From Paratractidigestivibacter sp963630635 (GTDB lineage: Bacteria; Actinomycetota; Coriobacteriia; Coriobacteriales; Atopobiaceae), in NCBI GenBank assembly GCA_963630635.1, contig CAVGOA010000056.1, positions 1 to 12,329 on the forward strand: a stretch of DNA of 12,329 bases. Reading direction: 5' to 3'. Each line of letters begins with the position of its first letter. The first letter of the stretch is position 1. Shown one piece after another: positions 6,949 through 12,329 of the stretch. The notes below the pieces were generated by a model. The model did no database searches. It was not told where the DNA came from and saw only the letters and a list, made by a program, of their open reading frames with translations. Both the position numbers and the translations under genes were made by a program.

Positions 6949-7344
6949 ATGTTCGAAACGTTAAAGGACGACATTGCCAGCGTAATTGCGCGTGACCCCT
7001 CGGTCCACAGCGGCCGCGAGGTGCTACTTTGGCACACCGGCATGCACGCCGTGTGGGCGTTCCGCCGCGAGCACTGGCTGTGGGAGCACGGAATGCACGG
7101 CCTGGCGTCGTTTCTCGCTCGCCGCACCCGACGCCGCTATGGCGTGGACATCCACCCCGCGGCCACCATTGGCCGGCGCTTCATGATCGACCACGGCATG
7201 GGCGTGGTCATTGGCGAGACAGCCGTCATTGGCGACGACTGCCTTATCTACCAGGGCGTTACCCTGGGTATGACCGGCAAGCACGGCGGCAAGCGCCACC
7301 CTACCCTGGGCAACAACGTCATGGTGGGCGCCGGCACCATCGTG
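6949..7344 (+). CDS. cysE: Serine O-acetyltransferase (3' part hidden by N run)
   Basis: Makes O-acetylserine from serine and acetyl-CoA, the substrate of the CysK encoded just upstream. 132 residues are visible. Seen: short N-terminal helical part typical of the compact (EpsC/Gram-positive) form, then left-handed beta-helix hexapeptide repeats. Catalytic residues by comparison with E. coli CysE: Asp67 in VDIHPAA, His82 in IDHGMG, and His117 in GKRHP. GETAVIGDD and YQGVTLGMTGKHGGK are typical of the family. The ribosome site before ATG 6949 is weak, suggesting coupling to cysK 19 nt upstream. If the N run is true to length, the stop must be inside it (no more than about 219 residues), because the same frame after the gap is open and unlike CysE. 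If the N count is off by one, HAGRAVLRAD-stop ending at 7639 could be the tail. Confidence 0.93.
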
Positions 7345-7606
7345 NNNNNNNNNNNNNNNNNNNNNNNNNNNNNNNNNNNNNNNNNNNNNNNNNNNNNNNN
7401 NNNNNNNNNNNNNNNNNNNNNNNNNNNNNNNNNNNNNNNNNNNNNNNNNNNNNNNNNNNNNNNNNNNNNNNNNNNNNNNNNNNNNNNNNNNNNNNNNNNN
7501 NNNNNNNNNNNNNNNNNNNNNNNNNNNNNNNNNNNNNNNNNNNNNNNNNNNNNNNNNNNNNNNNNNNNNNNNNNNNNNNNNNNNNNNNNNNNNNNNNNNN
7601 NNNNNN
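7345..7606. other. Unread stretch of 262 N covering the end of cysE
   Basis: All bases are N. It hides the C-terminal hexapeptide repeats and probably the stop codon of cysE. Past it, 65 nt remain before the stop of the convergent flavoprotein gene. Confidence 0.99.
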
Positions 7607-7649
7607 CACGCGGGCCGCGCTGTGTTGCGGGCCGATTAGTGCCAAGACG

Positions 7650-7665
7650 ACGGCGAGGGCGCCGT
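7650..7665. terminator. Small stem-loop between convergent cysE and flavoprotein gene
   Basis: Perfect arms ACGGCG (7650-7655) and CGCCGT (7660-7665) around AGGG, in the short space between two converging genes. There is no clear T tract on either strand, so action as a two-way terminator is guessed from location only. Confidence 0.25.
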
Positions 7666-7671
7666 GAGCCG

Positions 7672-8184
7672 TTAGCCCTTGGGCTCGCGGCGCTTGCCGG
7701 TAAGGCGGGTGACCTCGACCTTCCAGACGCTCACGCGCTCGACGGCCTCGGGCGAGAAGGTCACGGGGGCACCGGGGGCCATGTGGGCCATGATGCACTC
7801 GAGGCCATGAATCTTCTCGTCTGCTGCCTCTACCTGGGAAATCGTGCCGCTGGCCATGACGGACTCGTACGCCTGCGAGTAGGCACAGGCGTACGTTCCA
7901 CAGATGACCTCGGCCGCGGCGTCAAGCTCCAGGGCCACCTGCGGGTTGGCACGCCAGGCGTCGACCTTGCGGCCCTCGTTCGCGCAGTGCAGCCAGAAAG
8001 TCCAGGTAGGAGCCTCGGGCGTGCCGCCTATCTCGTACCCAAAGCTCATAGGGACGATAAAGACGCCCTCGGCATCAACCTGGCCCACGCGCACCACGTC
8101 GGCGCGGTCGACGATCGCGGCAAGCTGGGACGCGTCGGTCACTTCTCGCTTATGGAGGCGCATGGGCCTGTGCTGGGGTTGCAT
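7672..8184 (-). CDS. Pyridoxamine 5'-phosphate oxidase-like split-barrel flavoprotein (NimA-like)
   Basis: Small split-beta-barrel protein of the PNPOx-like, FMN-binding superfamily, 170 residues. Seen: MRLHKREVTDASQLAAIV start, VGQVDAEGVFIVPMSFGY (about 34-50), then FWLHCANEGRKVDAWRANP (about 63-81), the most diagnostic block, shared in form with NimA-type 5-nitroimidazole reductases (LHCA..G.K.DA.R.NP), and YESVMASGTI at 106-115. The real PNPOx of vitamin B6 synthesis has a different C-terminal signature, so a general flavin- or heme-binding reductase is more likely. Substrate unknown; a role in nitroimidazole resistance is not shown by sequence. I chose ATG 8184 because AAAGGA lies just before it; the frame is open to 8262, but the extra residues are low-complexity and run toward the preceding gene. 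It follows the GNAT gene by 55 nt on the same strand, so it may be the last gene of the esterase cluster. Confidence 0.85.
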   Translation of the reverse strand: MQPQHRPMRLHKREVTDASQLAAIVDRADVVRVGQVDAEGVFIVPMSFGYEIGGTPEAPTWTFWLHCANEGRKVDAWRANPQVALELDAAAEVICGTYACAYSQAYESVMASGTISQVEAADEKIHGLECIMAHMAPGAPVTFSPEAVERVSVWKVEVTRLTGKRREPKG

Positions 8185-8239
8185 CGGGTTCCTTTCTGGG
8201 AGGGGGCAGGCGCATCGGGCGCCCGGCCCGCCGAGGCCG

Positions 8240-8713
8240 CTAAAGAATCGTCTCCATGCCAATCTTGTACGGCTTCATGCCCATGGCCTCGTAAAACGCC
8301 TGGGCGCCGGGGTTCAAGCTCCACACGTTAAGCGTCACGTTATAGCAGCCCAGCTCGCGCGCATAGGCAACAACGTGCTGGTACAACGTTGTAGCAACAT
8401 GCTGCCCGCGGTGCTTCTCGTCCACGCAGATGTCGTCGATGTAGAGGGTCACGATGTCCTGGAAGTTGTTCTGGGGGCGAAAATCCTCAACCACGCAGAA
8501 GGCGTGACCCACCACGTCGTCGCCGTCGACGGCCACAAAAACGGGGCGCGAGTCGTCTGCAAAGATGGCGAGAAGCTCGTCGTCGGTGTACTTGCGGGTG
8601 CCGGTCTTAAACAGATCGGGGCGCCCGGCGGCGTGGACCTCCAAAACCTGGCTCAACAGCTCATGGACGCCCGCAACGTCGGACGCGCAGGCCCTTCTTA
8701 CCTCGACGGCCAT
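8240..8713 (-). CDS. GNAT family N-acetyltransferase
   Basis: Acetyl-CoA-dependent acetyltransferase of the Gcn5-related family, 157 residues, one domain. Seen: VEVRRACASDVAGVHELL start typical of the fold; central strands FVAVDGDDVVGHAF (about 59-72); motif A around YIDDICVDEKHRGQHVAT (91-108) with the RGQHVA loop that binds pyrophosphate of CoA; and motif B LNVWSLNPGAQAFYEAMGM (128-146). The target (amino acid, peptide, antibiotic or ribosomal protein) cannot be told. Its ATG directly follows the stop of the ATP-grasp gene (TAG then ATG, no gap), so it must be translated by coupling, and its role is probably tied to that gene. The 55 nt to the next gene hold a small GGCGC-ATCGG-GCGCC hairpin without a T run. 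Confidence 0.92.
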   Translation of the reverse strand: MAVEVRRACASDVAGVHELLSQVLEVHAAGRPDLFKTGTRKYTDDELLAIFADDSRPVFVAVDGDDVVGHAFCVVEDFRPQNNFQDIVTLYIDDICVDEKHRGQHVATTLYQHVVAYARELGCYNVTLNVWSLNPGAQAFYEAMGMKPYKIGMETIL

Positions 8714-9916
8714 CTACGCATCAGCCCTTTCCTGGACAAACGCGACAAAGGCGTCAAGCTCCTCGCGAGTCTCAAAGCGACCCACGTAAGCAAAGTTGCC
8801 CAGGTCATCGGACAGGCCGTCGGGCATGCGCTTGGCAGACATGACCTTCTCGCCAAACTTTGCCATGACCTCGTCGTGGGTGTGGGTATAGGCGTAGGCG
8901 TCGCGGCGGCTGGCGTGGACGCAGTAGAAGTCGGGACCGGCGGGCGCGTGGCGCAGCTCGTCGAAGCAGACCATATCGGCCCACATCTGGTAGACGCTGC
9001 AGGAGTGCGCGTAGTTCATCATGTCGGGCGAGTAGCCGCCAGTGGGGCGCGCATTGACCTCAAGGCCAACGTAGTCGCCAGGCTTGCCCAGGCCGGGCTT
9101 GTCCTGGGTCAGGCGGAAGAACTCCAGGTGGACAAAGCGGCTCTTAAAGCCAAAGGACTTGATCGCGGCGCGGCCCAGCTTGGCCAGCTTGGGGTCAACA
9201 TCGGGACGCGACCAGTAGGCGATGTCGAGCGCCTTGCCGTGCACATCGGCCATGGACGAGGGGAACTCCTCCTGGTTCTCGAAAAGCGGGGTGCCGGACG
9301 AGTCGACAATGGCGTCGTAGCTGCAGATCTCGCCGCCCACAAACTCCTCTAGCACGTACGGCACGCCAGCCTGAGCCGCGGCGGCAAAAGCGCGGTCGAC
9401 GTCGGCCGGGCCCTCGACGGCAAAGGCGCCGCCCGAGCCCACGCCCACCTCGGGCTTGGCAAAGGCGGGGTAGCCCACCTTGGCGAGAAACGCGTCGACC
9501 TCGACGCGGTCTGCAACCTTGACCTGACGCGCCGTGGGGATCTTTGCCGCCTTGTAGCAGGGCTTCATTGCCGCCTTGCTCTGCCACGAGACAAGCTGCG
9601 CCGGGTGGACGCCCGTCGTGACGTTGAAGTCCTCGCGCAGGCGCGCGTCAAGAGAGAGCCAGTACTCGTTGTTGGACTCGATCCAGTCGATCTTGCCGTG
9701 CTTGTACGAGAGAAACGCCACCGCGCGAAAGACCTGGTCGTAGTCCTCAAGCGAAGGCAGCCAGTAGTACTCGGCAAGGATGTTCTTAAGCTGCGGCTCA
9801 AGCTGGTCGTAGGGCGTGTCGCCTACGCCCAAGACAGTTACGCCGTTGTTGGCCAAGCCCTCGCAAAAATAGCGGTATATCTGCGGAAACTGCGGAGAGA
9901 CAAACACAAAGTTCAT
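8714..9916 (-). CDS. ATP-grasp domain ligase, carbamoyl-phosphate-synthase-large-subunit-like
   Basis: Probable ATP-dependent carboxylate-amine (or carboxylate-thiol) ligase, 400 residues; product unknown. Seen: Rossmann-like pre-ATP-grasp part, MNFVFVSPQFPQIY and NNGVTVLGVGD (1-33); linker with HPAQLVSWQSKAAM (104-117); ATP-grasp fold with FAKPEVGVGSGGAF (152-165), the glycine-rich phosphate loop; YVLEEFVGGEICSYDAIVD (187-205), adenine/ribose side; HLEFFRL (263-269) and GLEVNARPTGGYSPD (284-298), with the Glu and Asn that hold Mg. A C-terminal part of about 100 residues contains AYTHTHDEVMAKFGE and does not match a family I can name. The start ATG is 3 nt after the esterase stop, and the GNAT gene begins immediately after its stop. 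It is not CarB, PurK, PurT or biotin carboxylase, which have different length and neighbours. Confidence 0.9.
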   Translation of the reverse strand: MNFVFVSPQFPQIYRYFCEGLANNGVTVLGVGDTPYDQLEPQLKNILAEYYWLPSLEDYDQVFRAVAFLSYKHGKIDWIESNNEYWLSLDARLREDFNVTTGVHPAQLVSWQSKAAMKPCYKAAKIPTARQVKVADRVEVDAFLAKVGYPAFAKPEVGVGSGGAFAVEGPADVDRAFAAAAQAGVPYVLEEFVGGEICSYDAIVDSSGTPLFENQEEFPSSMADVHGKALDIAYWSRPDVDPKLAKLGRAAIKSFGFKSRFVHLEFFRLTQDKPGLGKPGDYVGLEVNARPTGGYSPDMMNYAHSCSVYQMWADMVCFDELRHAPAGPDFYCVHASRRDAYAYTHTHDEVMAKFGEKVMSAKRMPDGLSDDLGNFAYVGRFETREELDAFVAFVQERADA

Positions 9917-9919
9917 GCT

Positions 9920-10681
9920 CTACTCGCCACCTTTCTTTACGTCTTCAAGCACAAGCGGCATAAAATATCTAATCTGTTTCTTCCACCAGGGCCAGTCGTG
10001 GTTGACGTCTTGGCCCCAGAAGTCGCACCAAGCGTTGATGCCTAAGCGCGCAAAGGCGTCGGCCAGGATGCCCTGGGTACGGATGCCCTCGTCCTCCCAG
10101 GCGCCGCGGCCCACGCACAGGACCAGCTGGCGCTGGTTGTAGACGGGGATCAGCGGGTGGTCGGCGCTCATGTTGGGCACAAAATCGGTGGGCGAGTTGA
10201 GGTAGAGCTCGGGGCTCATCCAGTCACCAAAGAAGTAGTGCGCGTCATAAACGCCCGAAAGCGCGATGCAGCCCTGGAAAAGATCGGGGCGGCGCAGCGC
10301 GCAGATGACCGAGTGGGTGGCGCCCATCGAGCAGCCCATGGTAAGTGGGCGCAGCTTGGAGGCGTTAACCTTTTGCACGTAGGGCACCAGCTCTTCGAAG
10401 ACATAGCGGTAGTAGGCCTCCAACAGGTGGGCGCGAGCGTCCTTGTCACCGTGCTCGTCCGACCACGTTTGCTTGTCGACGTTGCTCACGCAAAAGAGCT
10501 GGATCTGGCCGCCCTCGATGTAATCGGCCATAGTGTCTACCAGGCCAAAGTCCTCGAAGTTGGTGCAAGGCGAGTCCTGTGTGGCAAACGCGATAAGCGG
10601 CCAGCCCTTCTCGCCGTAGACCAGCATGTCCATGTAGCGGTCGAGGTTGGTGCTTCTAAAGGTCTTGAGCTCTCGCTTCAT
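9920..10681 (-). CDS. Esterase, PF00756-type alpha/beta hydrolase
   Basis: Serine hydrolase of the esterase D / enterochelin-esterase-like group, 253 residues, no signal peptide, so cytoplasmic. Seen: nucleophile elbow GCSMG at 116-120 with Ser118, following the LRPLTM strand; catalytic His228 in VNHDWPWWKKQIRYFMP, the usual place near the C-terminus; and an acidic residue after the CVGRGAWEDE strand (about 189-198) as the probable third triad member. The N-terminus SRDL-like region reads as FRSTNLDRYMDMLVYG, typical of this group. ATG 10681 has AAAGGAG six bases upstream, the strongest ribosome site of the cluster, so this is probably the first gene. The ATP-grasp gene follows after 3 nt. 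The natural ester, lactone or thioester substrate cannot be told; a product-release or editing step for the neighbouring ligase is a guess from context. Confidence 0.92.
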   Translation of the reverse strand: MKRELKTFRSTNLDRYMDMLVYGEKGWPLIAFATQDSPCTNFEDFGLVDTMADYIEGGQIQLFCVSNVDKQTWSDEHGDKDARAHLLEAYYRYVFEELVPYVQKVNASKLRPLTMGCSMGATHSVICALRRPDLFQGCIALSGVYDAHYFFGDWMSPELYLNSPTDFVPNMSADHPLIPVYNQRQLVLCVGRGAWEDEGIRTQGILADAFARLGINAWCDFWGQDVNHDWPWWKKQIRYFMPLVLEDVKKGGE

Positions 10682-10833
10682 AAGCGGCTCCTTTCATCTT
10701 TGGAATCCAACCAATCCTAGCGCAGTCCGGTTACAAAATGATTGCCCCTCGGCGGGCGGGTGGGCGGCACGCGGGCGGCGCGGCTTGTTACACTATGGAC
10801 GTTAAACGGCAACTGACATGAAATGAGAAGGCC
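10682..10833. promoter_or_regulatory. Divergent intergenic region between the esterase cluster and the DUF1846 gene
   Basis: 152 nt that must hold the starts of both transcripts. Toward the DUF1846 gene there is an extended -10 candidate, TG-T-TACACT (10786-10794), with no good -35, predicting a leader of about 33 nt. Toward the esterase no clear hexamer pair was found. The middle (about 10744-10784) is almost pure G and C. No convincing operator palindrome was seen. Confidence 0.5.
10786..10794 (+). promoter_or_regulatory. Possible extended -10 promoter of the DUF1846 gene
   Basis: TGTTACACT fits the extended -10 form TGn followed by TACACT (four of six bases). It is the only AT-containing hexamer at a proper distance, 40 nt before the start codon, in an otherwise very GC-rich stretch. 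No -35 is recognisable. Confidence 0.35.
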
Positions 10834-12315
10834 ATGCAAAACGGCTTCAACAACCAGACCTACATCGATCTGCAGGCCTCGCACATCCGCGAGCGCGTGG
10901 GGCAGTTTGGCGGCAAGCTCTACCTGGAGTTTGGCGGCAAACTGTTTGACGACTACCACGCGAGCCGCGTGCTGCCCGGCTTTGAGCCCGACTCTAAGTT
11001 CCGTATGCTCAAGAGCCTGGCGGCAGACGTCGAGGTCATCATTGCCATCAACTCCAACCACATCGAGAAGAACAAGGCCCGCGGTGACCTGGGCATCACC
11101 TACGACGAGGACGCGCTGCGCCTGGTCGATTTGTTCCGCGGCAACGGGATGGCCGTGGCGGGCGTCGTCATCACGCAGTACGCGGGGCAACCGGCGGCCG
11201 ACATCTTTCGCCGCCGCCTGGCCGAGCTGGGAATCACCTGCAAGCTGCACTACCCCATCGAGGGCTATCCCCACGACGTCGACCTGATCGTCTCGGATGA
11301 GGGCTACGGCAAGAACGAGTTTGTCGAGACTACCAGGCCACTGGTCGTGGTGACGGCGCCGGGCCCCGGATCGGGCAAGCTGGCCACGTGCCTGTCGCAG
11401 ATCTACCACGAGCACTGCCGCGGCGTTGCGGCGGGATATGCCAAGTTCGAGACCTTCCCCGTGTGGAACCTGCCGCTTACGCACCCCGTCAACATCGCGT
11501 ACGAGGCCGCGACCGCAGACCTGGACGACGCCAACGTCATCGACCCCTTCCACCTGGAGGCTTACGGCAAGACCACGGTCAACTACAACCGCGACGTCGA
11601 GGCCTTCCCCGTGGTGCGCGCGCTGATGGAGAAGATCATGGGGCAAAGCCCCTACCAAAGCCCCACCGACATGGGCGTCAACATGGTGGGCTTTGCGATC
11701 GAGGACGACGAGGCCTGCTGTAAGGCCAGCAAGATGGAGATCGTAAGACGCTACTTTACCGCCTGTGAGCAGGTCAAACGCACCGGCATGGGGCAAGAGC
11801 AGGTGGCGCGCCTTAAGTCCATCATGCAGAAGGCGGGCGTGGACAAGAACTTCTCGCCGGCAAGGTCGGCCGCGCTCACGCGCGAGCAGGTGACCGGGGC
11901 GCCGGCCGGGGCCATGATCTTGGCCGACGGACGCGTGGTAACCGGCAAGACGAGCGGGCGTCTGGGTTGCGCGAGCTCGCTGCTGATGAATGCGCTCAAG
12001 GCCGTGGCCGGGGTTGACCTGGAGCTCGAGGTCATTAGCGACGAGGCCATAGAGCCCATCAGCCACCTGAAGACCCACTACCTGGGCAGCAAGAACCACC
12101 GTCTGCACACCGACGAAACGCTGATCGCGCTGTCGATCACCTCGGGGCACAGCGAGGTGGCGGCCAAGGTGCTGGCCGGGCTGGATGAGCTGCGCGGCTG
12201 CGACGCGTTCTTCTCGGTCATCATCTCGCCCACCGACGAGCAGGTGCTGCGCCGCCTGGGCATCAACGTCTGCTGCGAGCCCAAATACGAGCGCGCCGGA
12301 GCGTGCCACCAGTAG
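10834..12315 (+). CDS. DUF1846 (UPF0371) family protein
   Basis: Conserved cytoplasmic protein of unknown function, 493 residues, the full usual length of the family (about 495-505). Seen: FNNQTYIDLQASHIRERV near the start, LYLEFGGKLFDDYHASRVLPGF (29-50), DVEVIIAINSNHIEKNKARGD (65-85), then the P-loop-like APGPGSGK at 175-182 followed by CLSQIYHEHCRG, and PVWNLPLTHPVNIAYEAATADL (209-230), all hallmarks of DUF1846. The C-terminal third has short alternating strands and helices, with GKTSGRLGCASSLLMNALK and HLKTHYLGSKNHRLHTDETL. The APGPGSGK loop suggests a nucleotide- or phosphate-binding site, but no reaction is established to my knowledge. AGAAGG lies four bases before ATG 10834. Divergent from the esterase cluster; nothing readable follows in the last 14 nt. 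Confidence 0.95.
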   Translation: MQNGFNNQTYIDLQASHIRERVGQFGGKLYLEFGGKLFDDYHASRVLPGFEPDSKFRMLKSLAADVEVIIAINSNHIEKNKARGDLGITYDEDALRLVDLFRGNGMAVAGVVITQYAGQPAADIFRRRLAELGITCKLHYPIEGYPHDVDLIVSDEGYGKNEFVETTRPLVVVTAPGPGSGKLATCLSQIYHEHCRGVAAGYAKFETFPVWNLPLTHPVNIAYEAATADLDDANVIDPFHLEAYGKTTVNYNRDVEAFPVVRALMEKIMGQSPYQSPTDMGVNMVGFAIEDDEACCKASKMEIVRRYFTACEQVKRTGMGQEQVARLKSIMQKAGVDKNFSPARSAALTREQVTGAPAGAMILADGRVVTGKTSGRLGCASSLLMNALKAVAGVDLELEVISDEAIEPISHLKTHYLGSKNHRLHTDETLIALSITSGHSEVAAKVLAGLDELRGCDAFFSVIISPTDEQVLRRLGINVCCEPKYERAGACHQ

Positions 12316-12329
12316 GGGCAGGGAACCCG

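Noticed and set aside
8209..8223. GGCGC-ATCGG-GCGCC hairpin between the GNAT and flavoprotein genes
   Set aside because: Short stem, no T tract, and common by chance at this GC content; not enough for a terminator.
8185..8262. Longer start for the NimA-like gene up to 8262
   Set aside because: It would overlap the end of the GNAT gene and add low-complexity residues; ATG 8184 has AAAGGA at good spacing.
6949..9352. Plus-strand open frames running from cysE through the gap and across the flavoprotein, GNAT and ATP-grasp genes
   Set aside because: Residues after the gap do not resemble CysE or any other family, and they overlap convincing minus-strand genes.
10717..12309. 530-codon minus-strand open frame opposite the DUF1846 gene
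   Set aside because: Low-complexity translation rich in histidine, valine, glycine and arginine, no motifs, and it mirrors the codon pattern of the well-supported plus-strand gene.
1..12329. tRNA, rRNA, CRISPR, insertion sequence, phage or toxin-antitoxin genes
   Set aside because: Looked for on both strands; no cloverleaf with conserved TTC-arm bases, no regular direct repeats, no transposase or integrase motifs were recognised in the readable bases.

Overview
The window is a GC-rich, gene-dense bacterial segment with short intergenic gaps and three runs of N (1611-1890, 5428-5937, 7345-7606). The mix of a trehalose PTS, GntR-type TreR, a bacterial Pth2-type peptidyl-tRNA hydrolase, short-form serine acetyltransferase and a DUF1846 protein on a high-GC background suggests a Gram-positive gut or oral anaerobe, most likely an actinobacterium of class Coriobacteriia (Collinsella/Olsenella/Atopobium relatives). 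That placement is inferred from protein style and base composition; no rRNA or other taxonomic marker is present.

Layout. Positions 1-4121 (minus strand) hold a trehalose-use operon: treB (EIIBC permease), then treC (phospho-alpha-glucosidase), then, after a GC-rich stem-loop, a Cof-type HAD phosphatase that runs off the left edge. Divergent from it, treR (4363-5091, plus) encodes the GntR/UTRA repressor. The treB-treR spacer holds three related inverted-repeat boxes (core CTTATTTGAATAAG) that sit on and around a plausible treB promoter and are the likely TreR operators. Trehalose would enter as trehalose-6-phosphate through TreB, be split by TreC to glucose and glucose-6-phosphate, and trehalose-6-phosphate would release TreR.

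Positions 5147-7344 (plus) hold a Pth2-domain protein cut by an N run, then cysK and cysE, the two enzymes that turn serine into cysteine by way of O-acetylserine. The end of pth2, any upstream control of cysK, and the end of cysE lie in the N runs.

Positions 7672-10681 (minus) hold a compact cluster in transcription order: PF00756-type esterase, ATP-grasp ligase, GNAT acetyltransferase, NimA-like split-barrel flavoprotein. The first three are spaced 3 nt and 0 nt apart and must be read as one unit. Their chemistry (hydrolase + carboxylate ligase + N-acetyltransferase) resembles a small-molecule modification pathway of unknown product, and this is the least explained part of the window.

Positions 10834-12315 (plus) hold a complete DUF1846 (UPF0371) protein, divergent from the esterase cluster. 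No tRNA, rRNA, CRISPR array, insertion sequence or phage gene was seen.
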